Below, in pieces: positions 25,754 to 33,643 of a stretch of 64,000 bases of DNA. Location: NCBI RefSeq assembly GCF_900104455.1, contig NZ_FNHB01000001.1, positions 248,001-312,000 on the forward strand, written 5' to 3'. The position numbers and the translations under genes are program-made. Under the pieces are notes generated by a model that saw only the letters and a list, made by a program, of their open reading frames with translations, was not told where the DNA came from and did no database searches. This stretch comes from Dendrosporobacter quercicolus (GTDB taxonomy: Bacteria > Bacillota > Negativicutes > DSM-1736 > Dendrosporobacteraceae). Position 1 is the first letter of the stretch. The number at the start of each line of letters is the position of its first letter.

Positions 25754-25831
25754 GTGAAAACGCTCAAAATTTATGTTGTTTCGGTGCCGAAACCACTGCG
25801 TAAAATTATGCAAGCTTTTTTGCAAAAATAA
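25754..25831 (+). CDS. spoVM: Stage V sporulation protein M (SpoVM), 25 residues
   Basis: A 26-codon frame, GTG to TAA, with GGGGG eight bases upstream. The peptide, read MKTLKIYVVSV then PKPLRKIMQAFLQK, aligns with Bacillus SpoVM: a K-x-Y start, a central Pro followed by Lys, Leu, Ile and a basic amphipathic helix. SpoVM is the curved-membrane-sensing peptide that inserts in the outer forespore membrane and anchors SpoIVA. The gene is followed at once by a strong terminator, giving a compact transcription unit. It is too short for ordinary gene finders. SpoIVA is encoded at 7065-8543. Confidence 0.8.
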   Translation: MKTLKIYVVSVPKPLRKIMQAFLQK

Positions 25832-25840
25832 GTTAAAGTA

Positions 25841-25878
25841 AAAATAATAACCGTTCATAGAACGGTTATTATTTTTTA
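25841..25878 (+). terminator. Bidirectional terminator between spoVM and bioC
   Basis: A 15-bp perfect inverted repeat AAAATAATAACCGTT / AACGGTTATTATTTT with loop CATAG, T-rich on both strands, sits between the convergent genes. Confidence 0.92.
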
Positions 25879-25897
25879 TCTTACAGACGCATTTTCT

Positions 25898-26695
25898 CTA
25901 TTTGCGGCCGATTCCGCAGATTGTGTGATATGTGGCGTATATTTGTCCGTGTTCGCGGAAGGTGTCTTCATAATGTCGTATCATTGCAAACATGAGTTGA
26001 CGAGAGGTTGTGGAGCCATTGTGCTGGGAAGCGTTATTTGCGCCGATTTTTTTTACAGAGATGAGAAAGTCTTTTACAGTGGGGAAATATTCCCGGTATT
26101 TTTCTTCCGAATGTACGGCTTGGGTAAAGCCTGCTAGCTTCATGATATTCTGCAGACTGGGGATGGTTAGCAATGATTGGCCATGTTTGGCGTAAGAAGC
26201 AATTCCAAGCTGTTCCTGTGCGGCCTGGAAAGATGCGTGCAATTCCTGGAAGGTTTGTTTCCCGAAGGTTGTATAGATAAGCGCCCCGCCGGGCGTCAAT
26301 CGGTCATAGAAGCCGTTAAATGCTCTGGGTGTTTGATTGAACCATTGAAAAGCGGCATTTGATACGATCAAATCGAAGGATTCTTGCGTTTTTAGGGATT
26401 CTCCGTCCTCTAGCGTGTAACGGATATGAGGATAGGAAGCCAGATTTTTTTTGGTAGCGTCCAGCATGCCGGGAGAAATGTCGCTGGCCAGGATATGAGC
26501 CTTTGGGAAGGTTTCGGCTAAGAGCCGGGTAAAATAACCGGTACCGCAGCCGATTTCGAGAATTCGTTCGTACGCGCCGGAACGCTGTACCTTATTGGCG
26601 AGAATGAGAGCCATATATTTTTGTACTCTGGCATATTTATCATAGGAGGAGGACATTTTTCCAAATCGGCGGGCGACTTGTTTTTTGCAGATCAT
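25898..26695 (-). CDS. bioC: Malonyl-[acyl-carrier protein] O-methyltransferase BioC
   Basis: BioC methylates malonyl-ACP so that fatty-acid enzymes can build the pimeloyl chain of biotin. The 265-residue protein has an N-terminal VARRFGKMSSSYDKYARVQ typical of BioC, the SAM motif ILEIGCGTGYFT near residue 45, ASDISPGML and FDLIVSNAAFQWF. Its ATG overlaps the stop of the restored upstream bioH frame as ATGA. A BirA operator lies ahead of the pair. It ends at the shared terminator with spoVM. Confidence 0.93.
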   Translation of the reverse strand: MICKKQVARRFGKMSSSYDKYARVQKYMALILANKVQRSGAYERILEIGCGTGYFTRLLAETFPKAHILASDISPGMLDATKKNLASYPHIRYTLEDGESLKTQESFDLIVSNAAFQWFNQTPRAFNGFYDRLTPGGALIYTTFGKQTFQELHASFQAAQEQLGIASYAKHGQSLLTIPSLQNIMKLAGFTQAVHSEEKYREYFPTVKDFLISVKKIGANNASQHNGSTTSRQLMFAMIRHYEDTFREHGQIYATYHTICGIGRK

Positions 26696-27398
26696 TGCTT
26701 ATCACACTCCTTGAGCAAAGTAGAAAAGGTATCAGGCTGAGTATAAAACGGAATATGCCCTGCACCGGGGAGCAGGTATAAGCCGGCGTTAGGGAGATTT
26801 TCCGCCAGATATGCGCTGCATCCACAGGACAGATAGTGTCAGCTGTTCCATGGATGATAGCACAAGGTGTCTGTAGTTTTGGCAGGATGCTGCGATAATC
26901 TGCTTCCAGCAAAAAATTAAGCCCTTTAGACAGGCTATGAGGATGGAGTGAGGCCATCCGTGGTGCAATATTCTGTAAGAACGGAATGATCCGATCCTGT
27001 TCTGATGAAGAAAACATAAGTGTATAGAAATTCCGTTGTGTTGCCCGTGGATCTTGATTCAACTGTTTAGCAAGGCGTTTTACGATGGCGGGAGATAATC
27101 CTGCGGTATAGCCCGGCTCATTGGTAAAACGCGCGGTAGAACTTACCAGGATGATCTTGTATATTCGGTTGGGATAGGCCGCTGCCAATTGCAATGCCAA
27201 CAGCCCGCCCAAAGACCAGCCAATCACCGTTATTGGCTGCTTATGGTATTCCGTGAAAGTGAGAAAAGCAGCAGAGAGGCAATTGAAATCGGGGAAATTT
27301 GGGGCATCATAGCACTGGCTATGTTTCTGCCGCAGGCTGTCGGGCCAGATTGCTCCCGTTGAAGCCCAGCCGTGTATAAAAAAAAGCGGATGTGGCAT
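26640..27398 (-). CDS. bioH: BioH-like alpha/beta hydrolase with C-terminal frameshift
   Basis: BioH-type esterases remove the methyl group from pimeloyl-ACP methyl ester. The N-terminal PLFFIHGWASTGAIWPDSL, nucleophile elbow VIGWSLGGLLAL and IIHGTADTICPVDAA (Asp) are present. After about 26814 the reading frame changes: the open frame continues to 26640 with a nonsense tail, whereas the next frame gives LAENLPNAGLYLLPGAGHIPFY, restoring the catalytic His, and stops at 26692-26694 as ATGA with bioC. One base appears to be missing near 26806-26815. It is either a recent inactivating mutation or a sequence error; functional restoration is inference. Confidence 0.8.
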   Translation of the reverse strand: MPHPLFFIHGWASTGAIWPDSLRQKHSQCYDAPNFPDFNCLSAAFLTFTEYHKQPITVIGWSLGGLLALQLAAAYPNRIYKIILVSSTARFTNEPGYTAGLSPAIVKRLAKQLNQDPRATQRNFYTLMFSSSEQDRIIPFLQNIAPRMASLHPHSLSKGLNFLLEADYRSILPKLQTPCAIIHGTADTICPVDAAHIWRKISLTPAYTCSPVQGIFRFILSLIPFLLCSRSVISNDLQKTSRPPIWKNVLLL

Positions 27399-27408
27399 AA
27401 GGAACCTT

Positions 27409-27440
27409 TCGTTAACTATTATTTTATTAATGGTTTACAA
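27409..27440 (-). promoter_or_regulatory. BirA operator upstream of bioH-bioC
   Basis: On the minus strand TTGTAAACC, 14 bases, AGTTAACGA. The Firmicutes biotin-repressor box is TTGTTAACC-N14-16-GGTTAACAA, so the half-sites differ at only one and two positions. It covers the transcription start expected from the promoter at 27445-27473. Confidence 0.75.
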
Positions 27441-27444
27441 TTGT

Positions 27445-27473
27445 ATTATAATGGAATTATTTTCTGGAAGCAA
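27445..27473 (-). promoter_or_regulatory. Sigma-A-type promoter of bioH-bioC
   Basis: On the minus strand TTGCTT (27473-27468), 17 bases, TATAAT (27450-27445). The BirA box lies immediately downstream across the start point, the usual repressing position. Confidence 0.6.
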
Positions 27474-27708
27474 TATATTTTGGCGGGCGGAACAAGCAGA
27501 TTTCGTCACTAATTTTGTTCTGTTATAACAGTCGCCGCCAAGTCCCTGATGTCTGCTGAATTAAGAAGTATTATCCGCAAAAAAATGTGAGGCTTTTTGC
27601 ATTTGGGCAAGTAACTGCAGGAGGAAGTGGTAATTTGGCAGAGAATACAGAAAATAATGATAATTAACAGTGCTGTAACGCGGACAATGAAAGCTTGGGA
27701 GGGATATT

Positions 27709-29787
27709 ATGAAAGAGTACAGAAGCAGCAACTTAAGAAATGTCGCAATTGCAGCCCATGGGGGCGCCGGTAAAACGTCACTGACGGAAGCACTTCTGTT
27801 TAACTCGGGAAATATCAATCGCTTGGGCAGGGTTGACGACGGTACTACCATTACAGATTTTGAACCGGAAGAAGTTCGGCGAAAAGTTACCATTAGCGCT
27901 GCACTGGCGCCTTGTGAATGGCGAGATCATAAACTGAACTTTGTTGATACGCCGGGTTACGCCGATTTCGTGGCTGAGGTCAAAGGCGTGCTGCGGGCAG
28001 TTGACAGTGTAATCATTACCGTATGTGCGGCGGCGGGAGTGGAGGTGGAAACGGAAAAGGTCTGGCGTTATTCTGAAGAACTGGCTTTGCCGCGGTTGGT
28101 ATTTGTCAATAAAATGGACCGGGAAAATGCCGATTTTAGGGCAGTGCTTAAGCGTATGCGGACGATATTCGGGGCAGGCGTCATTCCTATTCAACTGCCG
28201 GTCGGAAGGGAAGCTGACTTTTGCGGCGTCGTTGATTTGATTGGTATGAGAGCGTTCATGGCGGGGCGGGGCAATCAGTTCACCGAGACGGAAATACCGG
28301 CGGAAATGTTGGAGGATGCTGTGTCTGCCCGGCAGCAATTGGTGGAAGCGGCCGCTGAAATGGATGATGATTTACTGATAAAATATCTGGACGGTGACGA
28401 ACTGACAACTGCTGATATCGCCAACGGGTTGCGCAAGGGAATTGGTCTGGCCAAGATTTTTCCGGTTATGTGCGGCTCGGCCTATCGCAACTTAGGTATT
28501 ACGCAGTTGCTGGATGCCGTTGTGGAATATCTGCCTGGACCTGAGACAAGGCAGATAAGCGCCAGGCAGGGGCAGAACGAGCTGCCGGTCACGGTCAAGA
28601 GCGCTGATCCTTTTTCGGCGGTCATTTTTAAAACTACCGCTGACCCTTTCGTCGGCAGGCTGAGCTATATCCGGCTGTTTTCCGGCTCGATTAAAGCAGA
28701 CAGTATGATCTACAATGCATCGAAAGGAAAGCTTGAACGGGTTGGTAATATTTTTACTTTGCGCGGCAAACAGCAGGAGATGCTGCAGAATGCTTACGCC
28801 GGCGATATTATTGTGGTTGCCAAGCTGCAGGAAACAGGAACCGGTGATACGTTATGCGAAAAAAGCAATCCTGTCGTGTTCGAGCCCTTCTCATATCCTA
28901 AGGCCATGTTTACCATGTGCCTGGAGCCTAAACACAAAGGGGACGAAGATAAAATTGGGCCGGCCTTGAACCGGATGATGGATGAAGACCCGGTCCTTAA
29001 GGTCAAAAAAAATGTTGAAACAGGCCAATTGCTGGTTAGCGGCTTGGGCGAACTGCATTTGGACATTATGACGGAAAGAATTAGGAGAAAATTCGGAGTG
29101 GAGGTAGTACTAAAGCCGCCTAAAGTGCCTTATCGCGAGACCATTAGAGGCTCGGTCAAAATTGAAGGCAAGCATAAAAAACAAAGCGGCGGACACGGAC
29201 AATACGGCCATGTCTGGCTGCAGCTGGATCCGTTGACGCCAGGCGCTAATTTTGAATTTGTTGATTCAATTTTTGGCGGTTCTGTGCCGAGGCAGTATAT
29301 TCCCGCTGTCGAGAAAGGAGTCCGTGAGGCTCTAAACGGCGGTGTGGTAGCCGGCTTTCCCATGGTCGACGTTAAAGTCACCCTTTATGACGGATCCTAT
29401 CATAATGTCGATTCTTCGGAGATGGCTTTCAAAATTGCCAGTTCACTAGCCTTGCGCAAAGGGGCAATGCAGGCCAAGCCGGTTCTGTTGGAGCCGATTT
29501 GCAATGTCGAGGTTGAGGTGCCCGAAGGTTTTATGGGCGATATTATTGGGGACTTAAACGGCAAACGGGGCCGCATCCAGGGAATGGAGCCAATGGGAAA
29601 TGGCCTTGGCGTTGTTAAAGCCCAGGTGCCAATGTCGGAATTATTTAAATATCCTATTGATCTCCGGTCTATTACCCAAGGGCGCGGCAGTTTCGATATG
29701 AGTTTCTCTCATTATGAGGAAGTGCCTCAGCGGCTGGCGGAAAGCATCATTGCCGCCAACAGCAAAGAAAGCCTGATTGAGGCATGA
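27709..29787 (+). CDS. Elongation factor G-like GTPase (FusA2 type)
   Basis: A 692-residue translational GTPase with the five-domain EF-G layout: G1 AAHGGAGKTSL near residue 15, G3 DTPGYADF, G4 FVNKMDR, domain II near 300-380, and a C-terminal GSFDMSFSHYEEVP. G1 reads AHGGAGKT, not the AHIDAGKT of canonical EF-G, and switch sequences differ, as in the second EF-G paralogues of Firmicutes and actinobacteria. It is not beside ribosomal genes, so it is unlikely to be the main translocase. ATG 27709 follows GGGAGG. The exact role is not known. Confidence 0.88.
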   Translation: MKEYRSSNLRNVAIAAHGGAGKTSLTEALLFNSGNINRLGRVDDGTTITDFEPEEVRRKVTISAALAPCEWRDHKLNFVDTPGYADFVAEVKGVLRAVDSVIITVCAAAGVEVETEKVWRYSEELALPRLVFVNKMDRENADFRAVLKRMRTIFGAGVIPIQLPVGREADFCGVVDLIGMRAFMAGRGNQFTETEIPAEMLEDAVSARQQLVEAAAEMDDDLLIKYLDGDELTTADIANGLRKGIGLAKIFPVMCGSAYRNLGITQLLDAVVEYLPGPETRQISARQGQNELPVTVKSADPFSAVIFKTTADPFVGRLSYIRLFSGSIKADSMIYNASKGKLERVGNIFTLRGKQQEMLQNAYAGDIIVVAKLQETGTGDTLCEKSNPVVFEPFSYPKAMFTMCLEPKHKGDEDKIGPALNRMMDEDPVLKVKKNVETGQLLVSGLGELHLDIMTERIRRKFGVEVVLKPPKVPYRETIRGSVKIEGKHKKQSGGHGQYGHVWLQLDPLTPGANFEFVDSIFGGSVPRQYIPAVEKGVREALNGGVVAGFPMVDVKVTLYDGSYHNVDSSEMAFKIASSLALRKGAMQAKPVLLEPICNVEVEVPEGFMGDIIGDLNGKRGRIQGMEPMGNGLGVVKAQVPMSELFKYPIDLRSITQGRGSFDMSFSHYEEVPQRLAESIIAANSKESLIEA

Positions 29788-29794
29788 AATTGAA

Positions 29795-29822
29795 ACAAGC
29801 TATCACGTTTGTGATAGCTTGT
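29795..29822. terminator. Hairpin between the EF-G-like gene and tRNA-Gln
   Basis: Perfect 12-bp stem ACAAGCTATCAC / GTGATAGCTTGT with loop GTTT. The T-tract is weak on both strands (AAATCAT after it, TTTCAATTTC on the minus strand); it probably ends both the + gene and the minus tRNA unit. Confidence 0.6.
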
Positions 29823-29862
29823 AAATCATATCGAACTATTTAGTATATTTAAGCATAGCAGA

Positions 29863-29938
29863 TGGCTGGGGCGGCTGGACTCGAACCAACGCGTGCGGGA
29901 GTCAAAGTCCCGTGCCTTACCAACTTGGCTACGCCCCA
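29863..29938 (-). tRNA. tRNA-Gln (anticodon TTG)
   Basis: Minus-strand cloverleaf: acceptor TGGGGCG / CGCCCCA, anticodon stem CGGGA / TCCCG with loop CTTTGAC (anticodon TTG), T-loop TTCGAGT, discriminator G and encoded CCA. Six bases separate it from the upstream tRNA-Pro, so the two are cotranscribed. Confidence 0.96.
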
Positions 29939-29944
29939 AAGTTA

Positions 29945-30021
29945 TGGTCGGGATGACACGACTTGAACGTGCGACCCCTGCGTCCCGAACGCAGTACTCT
30001 ACCAAACTGAGCTACATCCCG
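29945..30021 (-). tRNA. tRNA-Pro (anticodon CGG)
   Basis: Minus-strand cloverleaf: acceptor CGGGATG / CATCCCG, anticodon stem CTGCG / CGCAG around TTCGGGA (anticodon CGG), T-loop TTCAAGT, discriminator A and encoded CCA. It is the first gene of the Pro-Gln pair. Confidence 0.96.
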
Positions 30022-30082
30022 TTAATGCTACTAACCCATAATAAAGTAATATGTCCAAAATGTCAAGTGTTATGTATAAGAA

Positions 30083-31762
30083 TTAATTAGAATTTATCAC
30101 AGATAAAGTGATTTGGGGTTTCAGATAGAGTTCAAACGTCCGTTCCCAGGGTAAATGGGTTTGGAGCTTTAGTGCTGTGACCGTTAAGTTTACCGGGCCC
30201 TGGGGTGTATGAACGGTGAAGGGGGCCTGATAGGCTTTGCTGTGTAATAGCTGGCGGGATTTATTATGCATGATGCGTTGGAGGGTATTAGCCGTTGCAG
30301 CATAATGAACACCAAGATGATAAGGGTTGATTCCGGTTGCCTGCAACCTACTGTTGAACGCCGGCTGTACTTCTTTCAGATAGTACCAGTCGTCTAAAAA
30401 GCGGGCGGTTAAGAACTCTAAATTATCCTGGTATAATTGAAATAGCTCTCCGGTGTTTTTCGGAGCGGATAAGGCTGCTGTGAATATTGTGGCCTGGGTA
30501 ACCGCGGTGCCGATGGCATTGCTGGCGGTATTCCAGCCGGCATAGGCGATAAGCCTGTTCAGTTCAGTATTTTTCTGCAGCAGTGCGAGGAATATTGTTT
30601 CTGAGGCTGAGAAATTTTCACTGAGATCAACGACGGCCACTGGATAGCCCTGCTGAATAAGATTTTTCACTGCTGCTGCTGCTGCCGGTACAGTGGTATG
30701 TTTATTTTTCTTTGTTCCAATATGGACGAAAAGTACAAAATCGGCATCGTCCAGCCTGTCAACCTGAATACCGCCGGCAAGCTGAATTTTTTCATTGACG
30801 GTGACGCCCACCGAATTGGGCATATAGGGCATGACTGTTTGTGCAGCTAAATCATCCGAATAGGCAACAAAAATTTTGGGATGGTAATTGTTTAGCCTTG
30901 CCGCAATTTGGCCGGCAATGGTAAGCGCCAGTTCATCAGCGCCTGTGGCAATGGACACTTTATCGCTCAGGCCGCTTTGCCGGCTGACAAAGTGACTGAG
31001 CTGTCTTCTGGCAATGTTTGGCAATCCAAAGGGCTGGCCATCGTCCTGTCCGAGGATGAGTCCGGTGAGTACATTTTTCTGCGCTAAATCAATCAGTAGT
31101 AAATTCAGGGCGGTGTTTTGCCGGAACAGGGACTGGTAATTCGTAATCAGTTCCCCCGGCAGCTGTTGTTCAAGAATTTCCATTTCCTGAATATCCACTG
31201 GATTTTCGAACGTATAAATCTGCTCTTTGAGTGTAGAATACTTTAGCATACTATGTTTATACGGGGCAGTATAAGGATGGTCAGCAATGAGCAGGCGCGG
31301 AATGATGCTAAATGCGTAAATGGGGAACTCCGGCCGGTCTTGCCGGATGGCTGTCAGCAAACTGACCACAGCCTGAATGTCTTCAGAATTGGCGGCAGAC
31401 TCGCGCGAGGCCAGCAGGCCGCCATGGACCAGCATATCAATTGATACAATAGCAGCGTCTGCTGTTTTTATTGTTTGCTGCAGCCAATTGCGCAGTGCAA
31501 GTGTGTTGCCGGCTGTTTTATAACGATCTAATAAAGAAGTGGGCGGTGTAATAATTTCGATACCGGCTATATTGGCCAGTTCGACGACGAAGCTGGTACA
31601 GGGGGGACGGCTGTCCAGGGGGACAAGCACAATACGCTGCCGGTAGTCTGGTCTGGCCGGCAAATCAAGCGGCTGAACAGATGAATTTAAAGGATGATTG
31701 ACGAATAGGGCAATGCTGACAGTGACTAATGCTAAGATTAAGATAGGATAAAGTTTGGGCAT
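30083..31762 (-). CDS. DUF4127 family secreted or membrane-anchored protein
   Basis: A 559-residue protein with an N-terminal hydrophobic segment (LYPILILALVTVSIALFV) and no lipobox, so either a signal peptide or an anchor. The signature region IVLVPLDSRPPCTSF followed by AIVSIDMLVHGGLLASRES and later LILGQDDGQPFG with STATGADEL-like GADELALTIAG is the DUF4127 pattern. The family is common in Firmicutes; its function is unknown to me. ATG is at 31762. It is monocistronic downstream of rsmD in opposite orientation. Confidence 0.87.
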   Translation of the reverse strand: MPKLYPILILALVTVSIALFVNHPLNSSVQPLDLPARPDYRQRIVLVPLDSRPPCTSFVVELANIAGIEIITPPTSLLDRYKTAGNTLALRNWLQQTIKTADAAIVSIDMLVHGGLLASRESAANSEDIQAVVSLLTAIRQDRPEFPIYAFSIIPRLLIADHPYTAPYKHSMLKYSTLKEQIYTFENPVDIQEMEILEQQLPGELITNYQSLFRQNTALNLLLIDLAQKNVLTGLILGQDDGQPFGLPNIARRQLSHFVSRQSGLSDKVSIATGADELALTIAGQIAARLNNYHPKIFVAYSDDLAAQTVMPYMPNSVGVTVNEKIQLAGGIQVDRLDDADFVLFVHIGTKKNKHTTVPAAAAAVKNLIQQGYPVAVVDLSENFSASETIFLALLQKNTELNRLIAYAGWNTASNAIGTAVTQATIFTAALSAPKNTGELFQLYQDNLEFLTARFLDDWYYLKEVQPAFNSRLQATGINPYHLGVHYAATANTLQRIMHNKSRQLLHSKAYQAPFTVHTPQGPVNLTVTALKLQTHLPWERTFELYLKPQITLSVINSN

Positions 31763-31956
31763 AATTCACCTGCTTTCATCATAAACAAAGGATACTTCGC
31801 TTATTTTAAATAAAATCCTGTTAAGGCGCCGGTTATTTTTGTGCGCAGCGGAACTATAGAGTAAATTGCCTTCACTTAAACAATATTTTAAGGGTTGTCT
31901 CTATATAACTTGAAAAGAATATGCTACAATATAAAATATTACCATAGGGGAATTTT

Positions 31957-32535
31957 ATGAGAATAATTACTGGAAGCGCCAAAGGAGCCAAACTTAAAGC
32001 GCCGCATGGGCTGGATACCAGGCCGACTACTGACCGGGTCAAGGAATCATTGTTTAATATACTGGGCAATATTGTTGAGGATGCAACCGTTCTTGATTTA
32101 TTTGCCGGAACGGGATCTTTAGGGCTGGAAGCTTTAAGCCGGGGGGCCAGGCGGGCGACGTTTATTGACCAAAGCGCTGTAAGCATCAGTGTAGTCAAAG
32201 CAAATGCCGTTCATACAAAATTGCTGGAATGTACGGAATTGATCAAGCTTGATGTGTTTAAGGCTTTAGCAATGCTTGAGGCTGGCGGCCGGCTGTTTGA
32301 TATTGTTTTTTGCGACCCTCCATATAATCAAGGCTATATTACGAAAATTTTACATAAATTTGACAATGGTAAAATCATTGCCGGTCAGGGAATTTTAATA
32401 TTGGAACATTCCCGTCATGAACCGCCTGCCAAGCAATGGCGGAATTTAAAATTGAGACGCAGCGAACGTTATGGGGAAACTATGGTTAGCTTTTTCTTAA
32501 ATCATTTGCAGCAGTCAACAGAAGCGGAGGATTAA
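31957..32535 (+). CDS. rsmD: 16S rRNA (guanine(966)-N2)-methyltransferase RsmD
   Basis: Methylates G966 of 16S rRNA with SAM. N-terminal MRIITGSAKGAKLKAP, RPTTDRVKESLFNILG, SAM-binding VLDLFAGTGSLGLEALSRGA and the catalytic FCDPPYNQGY are all canonical. 192 residues. It is followed three bases later by coaD, the standard Firmicutes order. Confidence 0.97.
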   Translation: MRIITGSAKGAKLKAPHGLDTRPTTDRVKESLFNILGNIVEDATVLDLFAGTGSLGLEALSRGARRATFIDQSAVSISVVKANAVHTKLLECTELIKLDVFKALAMLEAGGRLFDIVFCDPPYNQGYITKILHKFDNGKIIAGQGILILEHSRHEPPAKQWRNLKLRRSERYGETMVSFFLNHLQQSTEAED

Positions 32536-32538
32536 TCA

Positions 32539-33021
32539 GTGCGTATTGCAGTATGCCCAGGAAGTTTTGACCCTGTTACCAATGGCCATATTGATATTTT
32601 TGAGCGGGCCAGCACAATGTTTGATTTAATCATTGTGGCGGTATTTCACAATCCCAATAAAAAACCGTTGTTTAGTATGGAAGAAAGAGCGGAACTGCTG
32701 TCAATTTCTACCCGGCATATTACCAATATCCGCATCGATGCATTTTCCGGACTATTAAATGAGTATGTTAAACAACAAAACAGCAACATTATCGTCCGGG
32801 GGTTACGGGCGTTAAGCGATTTTGAATATGAATTTCAGCGCGCGTTATTAATTAAAAAAATTGATCCGGTAATTGAAACGGTTTTTATGATGACAAGCAG
32901 TGAATATTCTTTTTTAAGCTCCAGCGGGATTAAAGAATTGGCTAAATTTGGCGGCCCAATTAAAGGACTTGTGCCATCCTGTGTAGAAACAAGGATACGT
33001 CAGCGAATGGCGGAAATGTGA
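32539..33021 (+). CDS. coaD: Phosphopantetheine adenylyltransferase CoaD
   Basis: Makes dephospho-CoA from 4'-phosphopantetheine and ATP, the penultimate CoA step and the source of the ACP prosthetic group. The nucleotidyltransferase motif [28 protein letters not shown] and the C-terminal [13 protein letters not shown] (the SSTxxR-type loop) are present. 160 residues. GTG 32539 follows GCGGAGG and nearly abuts the rsmD stop. Confidence 0.97.
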   Translation: MRIAVCPGSFDPVTNGHIDIFERASTMFDLIIVAVFHNPNKKPLFSMEERAELLSISTRHITNIRIDAFSGLLNEYVKQQNSNIIVRGLRALSDFEYEFQRALLIKKIDPVIETVFMMTSSEYSFLSSSGIKELAKFGGPIKGLVPSCVETRIRQRMAEM

Positions 33022-33057
33022 GTTAAGCTGTCTTAGATTAGAGTGGGAGAGAGAATA

Positions 33058-33513
33058 ATGGCCATAGAGGAAATACTTGATGAAATTGAAAACCTGATGG
33101 TTGATTCAACGCGCGTTCCATTTACCAATAAATTAGTGATTGAAGAAGATGATCTTATTCGTTTACTGGACGAGTTAAGAGAGCTGCTGCCGCAGGAAAT
33201 AAAGGATGCAGCCAAAATTGTCAGCGACCGTCAGCGGATCATGGAGGAAGCGCACAAGGAAGCCCAGCATATCATTGATCAGGCTAAGATTTACGGAACA
33301 AAACTGACTGATGAAAGTACTATCTCCAAGCAGGCTCAGGAGCAGGCCAATGAACTGCTTAGCCAGGCTCAGAAAGCGGCTCAGGAGCTCCGAAATGATT
33401 CGATCATTTATGCCGAAGATGTGTTTAAGCATTTGGAAGGCAATCTGCAAAAGGCTCTGGAAGTAGTTCAGCAGGGGCACAGCAATCTACAGCAAAATAA
33501 ACAAAACCAATAG
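33058..33513 (+). CDS. Coiled-coil protein of unknown function (DivIVA/YlmF-like region)
   Basis: A 151-residue acidic, Glu/Gln-rich protein: N-terminal helical part (EEILDEIENLMVDSTRVPF, LLDELRELLPQEIKDA), then a heptad-rich coil from about residue 60 (EAHKEAQHIIDQAKIYG, QANELLSQAQKAAQEL). It has no membrane segment. Similar proteins follow coaD in Negativicutes and are often labelled ATPase or DivIVA-like without experiment. ATG 33058 follows GGGAGAGAG; the frame before it lacks a site. Confidence 0.7.
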   Translation: MAIEEILDEIENLMVDSTRVPFTNKLVIEEDDLIRLLDELRELLPQEIKDAAKIVSDRQRIMEEAHKEAQHIIDQAKIYGTKLTDESTISKQAQEQANELLSQAQKAAQELRNDSIIYAEDVFKHLEGNLQKALEVVQQGHSNLQQNKQNQ

Positions 33514-33542
33514 TGTGCAGCATTGGCTTTCCAACAGACTGC

Positions 33543-33569
33543 GCTGTTCAAACAAAAAATTTGAACAGC
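33543..33569 (+). terminator. Hairpin downstream of the coiled-coil gene
   Basis: A 10-bp perfect stem GCTGTTCAAA / TTTGAACAGC with an A-rich loop, without a T-tract. It lies 20 bases before the much larger inverted repeat and may assist termination or processing. Confidence 0.45.
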
Positions 33570-33590
33570 AGATGTTGCAGGTTAGACGCT

Positions 33591-33643
33591 CTTATATGTA
33601 AAAAGATAAGGGAGCATTGCTCCCTTATCTTTTTACATATAAG
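33591..33643. terminator. 26-bp perfect inverted repeat, bidirectional terminator
   Basis: Arms 33591-33616 and 33618-33643 are exact reverse complements, with AAAAAG/CTTTTT runs serving as U-tracts on both strands. It lies between convergent genes, and its right arm overlaps the last codons and the stop of ylbJ. Confidence 0.85.

Noticed and set aside
31895-31935. Promoter boxes TTGTCT/TTGAAA and TACAAT/TATAAA upstream of rsmD
   Set aside because: Every -35/-10 combination has spacing far from 16-18 bases.
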